Assembly: GCF_029873215.1 (NCBI RefSeq)
Contig: NZ_CP123620.1
Coordinates: 2,480,001 to 2,544,000 of the forward strand
From: Nocardioides sp. BP30
GTDB lineage: Bacteria; Actinomycetota; Actinomycetes; Propionibacteriales; Nocardioidaceae
DNA: 64,000 bases
Direction of reading: 5' to 3'
The notes below the pieces were generated by a model. The model did no database searches. It had not been told where the DNA came from and was given only the letters and a program-made list of their open reading frames with translations. A program made the position numbers and the translations under genes. Shown in pieces: positions 50,323-58,822 of the stretch (positions are counted from its first letter, which is position 1; each line of letters starts with the position of its first letter).

Positions 50323-51050
50323 CCTGGCTGGCGCTCCTGCTGATCGGCTTCGGCCTGGCCGACCTCGCGCACGCCCTGCGTCCGACGCGCTGGCTGCCGG
50401 AGTCCGTGGCGGCGGCGGTGACGGTGGCTGTCGGCCTGCTCGCGGGCGTCGAGGGCGCCCGCGACGTGCTCGCCCTCGTCCTGCTCGCCGCGGCCGTCGT
50501 CGGGTGGGGGCTGGTGGTGCGGATCGGCTTCGGCTCCGACAGGGCCTGGCTCCCGCTCGCGTTCGCGACCACGCTGCTGGTGCTCGCCCTGGCGACCACC
50601 CCCTGGGTGCACCCCCACGATGGGCCGCTCGGCGCGTGGCTGCGCGCCACGCCGATCCCGTTGCTGCACGACGTCTCGACCGATCGGGCGCTGCTCCTCG
50701 CCGGTGGCCTGCTGGTGCAGGGCTCGACCGGCAACGTCCTGGTCCGGCTGGTGCTGCTCGCGACCCACACCATCAACCCGGCCCAGGCCGGCGCGCGGGA
50801 GCCGGCGCCGCGGCTCAAGGGCGGTCGGCTGCTCGGGCCGATGGAGCGGCTGGTCATCCTCGGGCTCGGTCTGGCCGGCGACTACACGGCGGCCGGGATC
50901 GTCGTGGCGGCCAAGGGGCTGCTGCGCTTCCCCGAGCTCCAAGCCGCTCGCCGGGAGCTCGACATCGCCGCCGTGACGGAGTATTTCCTGGTCGGCAGCT
51001 TCGTCTCCTGGCTCGTCGCGCTCACGACTCTGGTGCTCCTGGCTCGCTGA
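50319..51050 (+). CDS. DUF3307-like membrane protein
   Basis: 243 residues from GTG at 50319 overlapping the SatD stop. Seven or so hydrophobic segments. The C-terminal motif YTAAGIVVAAKGLLRFPELQ and TEYFLVGSFVSWLVAL is the signature that recurs in the DUF3307 family that accompanies SatD. The partner relation suggests the HTH protein controls a membrane component; substrate unknown. Confidence 0.7.
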   Translation: MTWLALLLIGFGLADLAHALRPTRWLPESVAAAVTVAVGLLAGVEGARDVLALVLLAAAVVGWGLVVRIGFGSDRAWLPLAFATTLLVLALATTPWVHPHDGPLGAWLRATPIPLLHDVSTDRALLLAGGLLVQGSTGNVLVRLVLLATHTINPAQAGAREPAPRLKGGRLLGPMERLVILGLGLAGDYTAAGIVVAAKGLLRFPELQAARRELDIAAVTEYFLVGSFVSWLVALTTLVLLAR

Positions 51051-51064
51051 GGCCCGGCGACCAC

Positions 51065-51070
51065 TAGGCT
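51065..51070 (+). promoter_or_regulatory. -10 box upstream of glnA
   Basis: TAGGCT, seven bases before the ATG at 51078; probably leaderless. Confidence 0.5.
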
Positions 51071-51077
51071 CACGCCC

Positions 51078-52418
51078 ATGGGTAAGCAGGAGGACTTCGT
51101 CCTGAGGGCGCTCGAGGAGCGCGATGTCCGGTTCGTGCGACTGTGGTTCACCGACGTGCTCGGCTTCCTCAAGTCCGTCGCGATCGCTCCCGCCGAGCTC
51201 GAGGGGGCCTTCGCCGAGGGCATCGGCTTCGACGGCAGCGCGATCGAGGGCTTCGCCCGGGTGACCGAGTCGGACATGCTGGCGCTGCCCGACCCCAGCA
51301 CCTTCCAGCTCCTGCCCTGGCGGGTCGACCACGGCCCCGCCACCGCGCGCATGTTCTGCGACATCGTGATGCCCGACGGCAGCCCGTCGTACGCCGACCC
51401 GCGCTATGTGCTCAAGCGCACGCTGTCGAGGGCGGCCGAGAAGGGGCTGACCTTCTACACCCACCCCGAGATCGAGTTCTACCTCTTCAAGGACGAGCCG
51501 TCGGACGGTGTGACGCCGGTTCCGGTCGACTCCAGCGGCTACTTCGACCACACCGCGCAGTCGATGGGCGCCGACTTCCGGCGCGAGGCGATCAACTACC
51601 TCGAGGCGATGGGCATCTCGGTGGAGTTCAGCCACCACGAGGGCGGTCCGGGCCAGCAGGAGATCGACCTGCGCTACGCGGACGCGCTCTCCACCGCCGA
51701 CAACATCATGACCTTCCGCACCGTCATCCGGGAGGTGGCACTCAGCCAGGGGGTGTGGGCCTCGTTCATGCCCAAGCCCTTCACCGACTTCCCCGGGTCG
51801 GGCATGCACACGCACGTGAGCCTCTTCGAGGGCGACCAGAACGCCTTCTACGAGGCCGGCGCCGAGTACCAGCTCTCCCAGACCGGCCGCCGCTTCATCG
51901 CCGGGGTCCTGCGGCACGCACCCGAGATCAGCGTGGTGACCAACCAGTGGGTGAACTCCTACAAGCGGATCGTGGCCGAGGGCGAAGCGCCGGCGCACAT
52001 CTCGTGGGGGCACAACAACCGCTCGGCGATGATCCGGGTGCCCATGTACAAGCCGTCCAAGGGCCAGTCCACCCGGGTCGAGATCCGCACCCTGGACCCC
52101 GCCTGCAACCCCTACCTCGCGTTCGCCGCGGTGCTCGCGGCCGGGATGAAGGGCATCGAGGAGGAGTACGAGCTCCCGCCCGAGGCCGAGGACGACGTGT
52201 GGGCCCTCACCGACCGCGAGCGTGCGGCGCTGGGCATCGACCCGCTGCCGCGCGGGCTCGACGAGGCGATCGCCGTCGCGGAGAAGTCCGAGCTGCTGGC
52301 CGAGACCCTCGGCGAGCACGTGTACGACTTCTTCCTGCGCAACAAGCGTGCCGAGTGGGCCGAGTACCGCGCACAGGTCAGCGCCTTCGAGCGCTCGCGG
52401 ATGCTGCCGGTGCTCTAG
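51078..52418 (+). CDS. glnA: glutamine synthetase, type I (GlnA2-like)
   Basis: 446 residues. It joins ammonia to glutamate with ATP. Conserved elements: FVRLWFTDVLGFLKS, EGIGFDGSAIEGFARV, EIEFYLF, HHEGGPGQQEIDLRY, FMPKPFTDFPGSGMHTHVSL, NSYKRIV, RVEIRTLDPACNPYLAF. The short length and lack of the long insert suit the GlnA2 group of actinobacteria. The usual adenylylation loop NLYDLPP is replaced by EEYELPPEAED, keeping a Tyr. It is followed closely by an amidotransferase and glnE, which supports nitrogen control as the theme. Confidence 0.93.
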   Translation: MGKQEDFVLRALEERDVRFVRLWFTDVLGFLKSVAIAPAELEGAFAEGIGFDGSAIEGFARVTESDMLALPDPSTFQLLPWRVDHGPATARMFCDIVMPDGSPSYADPRYVLKRTLSRAAEKGLTFYTHPEIEFYLFKDEPSDGVTPVPVDSSGYFDHTAQSMGADFRREAINYLEAMGISVEFSHHEGGPGQQEIDLRYADALSTADNIMTFRTVIREVALSQGVWASFMPKPFTDFPGSGMHTHVSLFEGDQNAFYEAGAEYQLSQTGRRFIAGVLRHAPEISVVTNQWVNSYKRIVAEGEAPAHISWGHNNRSAMIRVPMYKPSKGQSTRVEIRTLDPACNPYLAFAAVLAAGMKGIEEEYELPPEAEDDVWALTDRERAALGIDPLPRGLDEAIAVAEKSELLAETLGEHVYDFFLRNKRAEWAEYRAQVSAFERSRMLPVL

Positions 52419-52426
52419 GCCGCCCG

Positions 52427-53164
52427 ATGACGCGCGTCCTGGTCGTGCAGCACGATCCCACCTGCCCGCCGGCCCTGTTCGGGACCTGGCTGGAGGAGGC
52501 GGGCTGCCGGCTCGACGTGCGCCGGGCCCACCTCGGCGAGGAGCAGCCCAGCGTGCGGCAGTACGACGGCCTGCTCGTGCTCGGCGGCGCGATGGACGCC
52601 GACGACGACGCCGGCTGCCCGTGGCTGCCCGCCACCCGTGACCGGATCCGCGAGGCCGCCCTGCTCGGCGCGCCCACGCTGGGCATCTGCCTGGGCCACC
52701 AGCTGGCGGCGATCGCGCTCGGCGGCACCGTGGCCCGCCGCGAGGCGGGTCCGCAGATCGGTGTGCTCGATGTCGGCTGGGGCTGCGAGGTGCTGCTGGA
52801 TCCGCTCGTGGACCGGATCGCCGGCGAGGGCCGGGCGGTGCACTGGAACCAGGACGTCGTGGTGGGCCTGCCTCCCGAGGCGGAGGTGCTCGCGCGCGGA
52901 CCGCACGGCGAGGTGCAGGCGGCCCGGCTGGCCCGGACGGTGTGGGGTGTGCAGTTCCACCCCGAGGTCGACGGCGAGGTGGTGGCGACCTGGACGGCCG
53001 TCGACGCCGGTGGGGTGCACGCGGCCGGCCTGACGGCGGAGGAACTGGTGTCCCAGACCAGGGCGGCGGCCGAGGAGCTCACCGATGCCTGGCGCCCGCT
53101 GGCGCAGGCCTTCGCCCGGATGGCACGGGGCCGCTCCGCGGCCAACGGAGCGTTGTGGGAGTGA
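52427..53164 (+). CDS. class I glutamine amidotransferase
   Basis: 245 residues from ATG at 52427, 8 nt after the glnA stop. Catalytic Cys in TLGICLGHQLAA (about residue 87), His-Glu in GVQFHPEVDG (about residue 175). It belongs to the GuaA-like family without a synthase domain and hydrolyses gamma-glutamyl amides. The target is unknown; location between glnA and glnE suggests glutamine catabolism. Confidence 0.85.
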   Translation: MTRVLVVQHDPTCPPALFGTWLEEAGCRLDVRRAHLGEEQPSVRQYDGLLVLGGAMDADDDAGCPWLPATRDRIREAALLGAPTLGICLGHQLAAIALGGTVARREAGPQIGVLDVGWGCEVLLDPLVDRIAGEGRAVHWNQDVVVGLPPEAEVLARGPHGEVQAARLARTVWGVQFHPEVDGEVVATWTAVDAGGVHAAGLTAEELVSQTRAAAEELTDAWRPLAQAFARMARGRSAANGALWE

Positions 53165-53165
53165 C

Positions 53166-56090
53166 GTGAGCCCTCGGACCATGACCGGCAAGGGGCTGCT
53201 GCTGCGGCTCGGTTTCACCGACACCGACGCGGCAGCCGCGGGGATGGCCTCCCTCGGCACCGTCACCGACCCGCTGATCGCGCTCTTCGGCCGCACCGCC
53301 GACCCGGACCTCGCGCTTGCCGCATTGGTGCGGCTGGCCGATGCGGTCCCCGATCGGGAGCAGCTGCTCGACGAGCTCGCCGACGACGAGGGCACCGCGA
53401 TGCGGCTGCTGTCCGTGCTCGGTGCCTCCGAGGCGCTCGGCGACCACCTCGCCCGGCACCCGGAGCAGTGGCGCGACCTGTGCGACCCCATGCTGGGCTC
53501 GACCAGGCCGGCGGCGTACTTCCTGCGCGATCACCTGCTCGACGCGGTCGCCGGGCTCGACCCGGTGGCTGCGCGCGACGCCCTCCGGGTCGAGTACCGG
53601 CGGCTGCTGCTGCGGCTGGCCGCCCGCGATCTGGGTCACGAGATGGGCGTCGACGACGTCGCCGCCGAGCTCTCCGACCTGGCCGCCGGCACGCTGGAGG
53701 CAGCGCTGGCGATCGCGCGCACCGAGGTCGACGGCGCCGACCGGGTGCGGCTGGCGGTCATCGCGATGGGCAAGTGCGGTGCCCACGAGCTCAACTACGT
53801 CTCCGACGTCGACGTGATCTTCGTGCACGACGGCCCGGACGAGATCGCCGTCAGGCTGGCCAGCGCGCTGATGCGGATCTGCTCCGAGCACACCCGCGAG
53901 GGCGCCATCTGGCAGGTCGACGCGGCCCTGCGTCCCGAAGGCAAGTCGGGCGTGTTGAGCCGCACCCTCGCCGGCCACGTCGCCTATTACGAGCGCTGGG
54001 CGTCCACCTGGGAGTTCCAGGCGCTGCTCAAGGCACGCCCGGTGGCCGGCGACCGCGAGCTCGGTGCCGCCTACGTCGAACAGCTCTCGCCGCTGGTGTG
54101 GCGCGCCGCCGAGCGCGACGGCTTCGTCGCCGACACCCAGGCCATGCGCCGCCGGGTGGTCGATCACATCCCGGCCAAGGACGCCGACCGCGAGCTCAAG
54201 CTCGGGGTCGGCGGGCTGCGCGACGTCGAGTTCGCCGTGCAGCTGCTCCAGCTCGTGCACGGGCGCGCGGACACCTCGTTGCGGGTGCCGGCGACGCTGA
54301 GCGCGATCGCGCGGCTTACCGAGGGCGGGTACGTCGGCCGCGAGGACGGCGAGGCGCTGCACGCGGCGTACACGTTCCTGCGGACCCTGGAGCACCGCAT
54401 CCAGCTGCGCCGGCTGAGGCGTACTCACGTCCTCCCGCGCGACGAGGAGTCGCTGCGTCACCTGGGCCGCTCGATGGGTCTGATGCGCGACCCCGCCGCC
54501 TCGCTCGAGAAGGAGCTCGCCTTCCACCGCATGACGGTCGGACGGCTGCACCAGAAGCTCTTCTACCGCCCGCTGCTCTCGGCAGTGGCCCGGATACCCG
54601 GCGAGGAGGCCCGGCTCTCACTCGCCGCGGCCGAGGAGCGGCTGACCGCCCTCGGGTACGCCGACCCCGCGGCCGCGCTGCGGCATCTCGACGCGCTCAG
54701 CAGCGGGGTCAGACGGAGCGCGGCGATGCAGCGCACCCTGCTCCCGGTGATGCTGCAGTGGTTCGCCGAGGGACCCGATCCGGACATGGGCCTGTTCGGC
54801 TTCCGTCGCATCAGCGAGGCGCTCGGATCCTCGCCCTGGTACCTGCGCGCCCTGCGCGACGAGGGGCTGATCGCCGAGCGCCTGGCTCGCGTGCTGTCGA
54901 CCTCGCGTTACACCACCGCGCTCCTCGAGCGGGAGCCCGAGGGGGTGCGGATCCTCGGCGGCTCGCTGGAGCCGACCCCGTCCGAGAGCCTGCTCGCCGA
55001 GATGCGGGGCGTCGTCGAGCGCCACCGGGACCTGGCGGCAGCGGTGCATCTGGTGCGCGGGATCAGGCGGCGCGAGCTGTTCCGGATCAGCGCGGGTGAG
55101 CTGGTCGGCGTGCTCGACGTCGAGCAGGTCGGCGCCGCGCTGAGCCGACTCACCGACGCGGTGCTGGAGTCCACGCTGGGGGCGGTGGTCCAGGAGGTGG
55201 CCGCCCAGCAGGGGCTGGCAGCGCCGCCGACGCGGCTCGCCATCGTCGCGATGGGCCGCTACGGCGGCTTCGAGCTGTCCTATGCCAGCGACGCGGACGT
55301 CCTGTTCGTGCACCAGCCCGAGGAGGGTGTCGCCACCGAGGTGGCGGCGACCTTCGCCCGCGCCGTCGTGGAGCGGCTGCGCGGCCTGCTCAACTCGCCC
55401 GGCTCGGATTCGGCGCTGTTGCTCGACGCCGACCTGCGTCCCGAGGGTCGGCAGGGTGCCCTGGTGCGCACCCTCGACTCCTACGCGGCCTACTACGCCA
55501 AGTGGTCGATGGTCTGGGAGGCCCAGGCTCTGCTGCGTGCGGACGCGGTCGTCGGTGACGCGGGTCTGCGCGACGCCTTCACCGCGATGATCGACCCGTT
55601 GCGCTATCCGGCGACGGGGCTGGCCGAGGGCGACGTGCGCGAGGTGCGCCGGATCAAGGGCCGCGTCGACGCCGAGCGGCTGCCGCGCGGGGCGGACCCG
55701 GCGACGCATCTCAAGCTCGGACGCGGCGGCCTGGCCGACATCGAGTGGAGCGTGCAGCTGTTGCAGATGCGCCACTCCCACGCCGTACCCGGGCTCCGGA
55801 CGCCGCGCACGCTGGAAGCGTTGACGGCGGCGGTCGCCGCGGACCTGATCGCGGCGGACGACGCCGACGGGCTCGCCGAGGCCTGGCGGCGGGTGAGCCG
55901 GATGCGCAACGCGGTGACGCTGGTGCGCGGCCGGCCCTCGGACCAGCTGCCCACCAACGTCACCGAACGTCGCGCTGTCGCCTCGATCCTGGGCTACCCC
56001 GCGGACGCGAGCGACGAGATGGTCAACGACTACCTGCGGGCCACCCGACTGGCCAGCGGCATCGTGGACCGGGTGTTCTGGGGCGACTGA
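53166..56090 (+). CDS. glnE: bifunctional glutamine synthetase adenylyltransferase/deadenylase
   Basis: 974 residues from GTG at 53166 (ATG at 53181 is the alternative), directly after the amidotransferase stop. Two nucleotidyltransferase sites are seen: MGKCGAHELNYVSDVDVIFV (about residues 200-220) and MGRYGGFELSYASDADVLFV (about 695-715). These fit the deadenylase and adenylylase domains. It regulates glutamine synthetase by attaching or removing AMP. The regulatory domain and the repeated R-G-D-V-E-F/I motif (GGLRDVEFAVQLLQLVHG, GGLADIEWSVQLLQ) are present. Length is normal for actinobacteria. Confidence 0.95.
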   Translation: MSPRTMTGKGLLLRLGFTDTDAAAAGMASLGTVTDPLIALFGRTADPDLALAALVRLADAVPDREQLLDELADDEGTAMRLLSVLGASEALGDHLARHPEQWRDLCDPMLGSTRPAAYFLRDHLLDAVAGLDPVAARDALRVEYRRLLLRLAARDLGHEMGVDDVAAELSDLAAGTLEAALAIARTEVDGADRVRLAVIAMGKCGAHELNYVSDVDVIFVHDGPDEIAVRLASALMRICSEHTREGAIWQVDAALRPEGKSGVLSRTLAGHVAYYERWASTWEFQALLKARPVAGDRELGAAYVEQLSPLVWRAAERDGFVADTQAMRRRVVDHIPAKDADRELKLGVGGLRDVEFAVQLLQLVHGRADTSLRVPATLSAIARLTEGGYVGREDGEALHAAYTFLRTLEHRIQLRRLRRTHVLPRDEESLRHLGRSMGLMRDPAASLEKELAFHRMTVGRLHQKLFYRPLLSAVARIPGEEARLSLAAAEERLTALGYADPAAALRHLDALSSGVRRSAAMQRTLLPVMLQWFAEGPDPDMGLFGFRRISEALGSSPWYLRALRDEGLIAERLARVLSTSRYTTALLEREPEGVRILGGSLEPTPSESLLAEMRGVVERHRDLAAAVHLVRGIRRRELFRISAGELVGVLDVEQVGAALSRLTDAVLESTLGAVVQEVAAQQGLAAPPTRLAIVAMGRYGGFELSYASDADVLFVHQPEEGVATEVAATFARAVVERLRGLLNSPGSDSALLLDADLRPEGRQGALVRTLDSYAAYYAKWSMVWEAQALLRADAVVGDAGLRDAFTAMIDPLRYPATGLAEGDVREVRRIKGRVDAERLPRGADPATHLKLGRGGLADIEWSVQLLQMRHSHAVPGLRTPRTLEALTAAVAADLIAADDADGLAEAWRRVSRMRNAVTLVRGRPSDQLPTNVTERRAVASILGYPADASDEMVNDYLRATRLASGIVDRVFWGD

Positions 56091-56116
56091 CCGAGCTCAG
56101 TCGCCCTCCCGGTTGC

Positions 56117-56359
56117 TCAGTACTCGCTGGTCCGACGCTCCTGGACGGTCTGGGTGCCGTCCGCGTGCGTCGTCGTCGCGACCGTGCGGTTGGCCCGCCC
56201 GCGGTTCCAGGTCATCGCCGTCAGGACGATCACCGCCGCGCCGACCGCTGCGAGGATCCAGCCGATGGTGTGCACCTCGACACCCTGGACCTGCTTGTCG
56301 ACGGCCAGGGCAAGGATGAGGCCCACCGCCAGAAGAAATGCTCCACCGCCGTAGCCCAT
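56117..56359 (-). CDS. DUF6458 small membrane protein
   Basis: 80 residues from ATG at 56359 with AAGGAG upstream. MGYGGGAFLLAVGLILALAV and HTIGWILAAVGAAVIVLTA give two membrane helices; the C terminus is polar with TTHADGTQTVQERR. I recognise the start pattern as the DUF6458 family of actinobacteria, function unknown. Convergent with glnE. Confidence 0.75.
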   Translation of the reverse strand: MGYGGGAFLLAVGLILALAVDKQVQGVEVHTIGWILAAVGAAVIVLTAMTWNRGRANRTVATTTHADGTQTVQERRTSEY

Positions 56360-56473
56360 GACAGACTCCTTCGTGTCCAGCCCGCTCTGCTTGCGGGCGT
56401 GATCGTGGGTCTCGGTGCCCTGCTTCACCGTCGGCCAAACCGCTGCGACCCGATCGCCCCTGCGGATCGCTGC

Positions 56474-56492
56474 TAGGTTAGAACGTGTTCTC
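56474..56492 (+). promoter_or_regulatory. KstR-type box overlapping promoter
   Basis: -10 TAGGTT (56474-56479) joined to TAGAACGTGTTCTC (56479-56492). The latter fits KstR consensus TNNAACNNGTTNNA at all but the last base. It lies 33-39 nt before the PPOX gene, so the nearby KstR-like regulator would block initiation. Confidence 0.6.
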
Positions 56493-56530
56493 GTAGGGCC
56501 GCGACACGATCGCGGCGAGGAGGGATGACG

Positions 56531-57013
56531 ATGGCCGCCGGACGCGACGCCGTACGACTCACCGAGGAGGAGCTCGCCGGCTTCCTCGCCGACCAGATGA
56601 AGGTCCAGGTCGCCACCATCGGCCTGGACGGTACGCCGCACCTGGCCACGCTGTTCTACGCGCTCGACGAGGCCGGCCACATCGCCTTCTGGACCTATGC
56701 GTCCTCGCAGAAGATCACCAACCTGCGCCGGGACGCGCGGGTCAGCGCTCTGGTGGAGGACGGCACGGACTACTTCGAGCTGCGCGGCGTCAGCATCCGC
56801 GGCACCGCGCGTCTGGTAGAGGAGTACGACGAGGTGCGCGTGCTCGGCGCCCGGGTGATGAGGCGGATGGCCGGCGGAGCCGATCTCGGCGAGCTCGGTG
56901 ACCAGGTGCTCGACGCCCAGGCGCGCAAGCGCGTCGGGGTGGTCATCGAGCCGGAGCGGATCGCCAGCTGGGACCACCGCAAGATGGCGTCGCTGCCGGG
57001 GCAGGCCGGCTAG
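56531..57013 (+). CDS. PPOX-class flavin/F420-binding protein
   Basis: 160 residues from ATG at 56531; GAGGAGGG lies 6 nt before this ATG and touches the alternative ATG at 56525. The split beta-barrel pattern is VQVATIGLDGTPHLATLFYA, HIAFWTYASSQKITNLRRDA, VSALVEDG, ISWDH-like end. Members oxidise pyridoxamine phosphate or reduce substrates with F420 or FMN. The KstR box suggests a role in steroid catabolism. Its stop TAG and the kstR stop share the bases CTAG. Confidence 0.75.
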   Translation: MAAGRDAVRLTEEELAGFLADQMKVQVATIGLDGTPHLATLFYALDEAGHIAFWTYASSQKITNLRRDARVSALVEDGTDYFELRGVSIRGTARLVEEYDEVRVLGARVMRRMAGGADLGELGDQVLDAQARKRVGVVIEPERIASWDHRKMASLPGQAG

Positions 57014-57618
57014 CGGAGCAGGAGGCCGACCGCCACCTCCAGTTGGTGCTCGACGTCCTCGGGGGCGGTGCGGCCGGTCACCCAGCCCACCAGCGCGGCC
57101 AGCCACACGTCCGAGATCACCCGGATGACGGCCGCCTCCGCGGCGGTGGCCTCACCGTGCTCGGGAGAGCCTGCGATAGCGCGGGCGATCATCGTGCTGA
57201 GCCGCCGGGCGACGCCGTGGATCTCGCCGGAGACCGACGCGTCGGCGAACATGAAGGCCCGCACCATCGCCTCGGTGAGCAGCGGCTGCTTCTGCAGCAG
57301 CCTGGTGGTGCGGCCGAGGAGGAACATCACGCGTTCCTGCGGCGACGTACCGGGGATCGCCCGAACAGCCGTGCGCTGCTCCGCCTGCTCGAACTCGCGA
57401 TCGAGGGCACCGACCAGCAGGTGGATCTTGGAGGGGAAGTAGCGGTAGAGCGTGCCGAGCGCGACCTGGGCCTGTTCGGCCACGGTGCGCATCTGGACGG
57501 CCTCGAATCCGCCCTCGGAGGCCAGCGCGATCGTCGCGTCCAGGATCCGCCGCCGACGTTCGAGCCGGGCGGCTGATCCGGCGCGGGAGCGCGCCTCGGT
57601 GGCGCCCGTGCTGGTCAC
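57010..57618 (-). CDS. kstR: TetR-family regulator of steroid catabolism (KstR-like)
   Basis: 202 residues from GTG at 57618 (GTGA overlap with the esterase stop). N-terminal TetR HTH: ERRRRILDATIALASEGGFE, AVQMRTVAEQAQVALGTLYR, YFPSKIHLLVGALDREF. The C-terminal part has QKQPLLTEAMVRAFMFADAS and VISDVWLAALVGWVTGRTAP, close to what I recall of mycobacterial KstR. It represses cholesterol degradation genes until a 3-oxo-steroid-CoA ligand binds. A matching operator lies at 56479. Confidence 0.8.
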   Translation of the reverse strand: MTSTGATEARSRAGSAARLERRRRILDATIALASEGGFEAVQMRTVAEQAQVALGTLYRYFPSKIHLLVGALDREFEQAEQRTAVRAIPGTSPQERVMFLLGRTTRLLQKQPLLTEAMVRAFMFADASVSGEIHGVARRLSTMIARAIAGSPEHGEATAAEAAVIRVISDVWLAALVGWVTGRTAPEDVEHQLEVAVGLLLR

Positions 57619-58799
57619 GGGGCGGTCTCCGACTCCTGATGGTCGTGCTGGCGGTGCCATTCAAGCCATTGCTGCACCGCGCCGATCGCCGCGTGCGCGC
57701 GGATCGAACCGAAGATCTCGAAGGCATGCTGCGCCCCCGGCACCTCCACGTAGGTGACGCTCGCACGGGACACCTCACGCAACCGCTCCACGAAGGCGCG
57801 CGCCTGCCGGACCGAGACCATCGTGTCGGCGTCGCCGTGGATGACGAGGAAGTCGGGCGCGTCCGGGGTGATGTGCTCGATCGGCGAGGCCTCGCGGAAG
57901 TCCTCGATGGTGGCTCCGTCGGCGAAGACCCGGCGGGTGAGGAAGCGCCGGACGTAGACCGCGTAGGGATCGTCGCTCGCCATGTCGTAGACGCCGTAGA
58001 AGGGTACGCAGCCGGCGACCGGCGGGTCGGCCGTGAGGGCGGCCAGAGCGGCCAGGTGACCGCCGGCGGAGCCACCGGTGAGGACCAGGTGCCCCGGGTC
58101 GCCGCCGTACTCGTCGATGTGATCGCGCACCCACGCGATCGCGTTGCGCACGTCGTTGATCTGGGTGGGCCAGCGGTACTTCGGTGCCAAGCGGTAGTTG
58201 ATCGCCACGCAGACCCAGCCCTGCGCGGCCATCCGGTTCATCAGGAGCAGGCCCTGCTCCTCCTTGCGGCCGATCGTCCAGGCGCCGCCGTGGATCTGCA
58301 CCAGGACCGGGGCGTCGGGGACGCGGTGCTCCTCGCGCGGCCGGTAGATGTCCAGCCGCGCCTTGACGCCGCCCTCGGTGTAGGGGACGTCGCGGATCAC
58401 CTCCACGCGCGGGTCTGCGAGCGCGAACGGCCGCGCCAGCGTGCGCAGCGAGGTCCGGTCGGTGCGCTTCTCCTGCGCCGACGGCTCGGGGGAGACGGCC
58501 GCGAGGGTCTCGTCGAGCACCTCCTTGAACGCGGCGCCGGCGCCGCTGGCGCGCCAGGTGAGGTACCCCAGCCCGGCTGTGGTCGCGGCCGCGAGCGCCA
58601 GGCCCAGCGGCGACACCCGCCGCCGTACGAGGCCCACAGCGGTGTCCGCCAGCCCGGCGAGCAGCAGCTGCGGTGCCAGCTCGCCGGTGATCCACCCGGC
58701 TGCGAAGGCCGGCACCGCCGTCGCCCGCGTGTCGAGAGGACGCACCGCGTTCGCCGTCAGGACGGCGAGGGCAGCCTGTCGCACCGTGTGTCCGCGCAT
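57615..58799 (-). CDS. alpha/beta-hydrolase esterase (hormone-sensitive-lipase-like)
   Basis: 394 residues from ATG at 58799; upstream in-frame sequence is antisense. Residues 1-~100 hold hydrophobic segments (VPAFAAGWITGELAPQLLLA, PLGLALAAATTAGLGYL). The hydrolase core has oxyanion motif VQIHGGAWTIG, nucleophile LTGGSAGGHLAAL, Asp in VIHGDADTMVS and His in GAQHAFEIF. It cleaves acyl esters, possibly sterol or lipid esters, in view of the coupled kstR gene. Confidence 0.82.
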   Translation of the reverse strand: MRGHTVRQAALAVLTANAVRPLDTRATAVPAFAAGWITGELAPQLLLAGLADTAVGLVRRRVSPLGLALAAATTAGLGYLTWRASGAGAAFKEVLDETLAAVSPEPSAQEKRTDRTSLRTLARPFALADPRVEVIRDVPYTEGGVKARLDIYRPREEHRVPDAPVLVQIHGGAWTIGRKEEQGLLLMNRMAAQGWVCVAINYRLAPKYRWPTQINDVRNAIAWVRDHIDEYGGDPGHLVLTGGSAGGHLAALAALTADPPVAGCVPFYGVYDMASDDPYAVYVRRFLTRRVFADGATIEDFREASPIEHITPDAPDFLVIHGDADTMVSVRQARAFVERLREVSRASVTYVEVPGAQHAFEIFGSIRAHAAIGAVQQWLEWHRQHDHQESETAP

Positions 58800-58822
58800 G
58801 CGGCCAATGTAGAACGCCGCGC

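Noticed and set aside
49683..52319. 878-codon minus-strand open frame
   Set aside because: Antisense to satD, the DUF3307-like gene and glnA, all of which have clear motifs.
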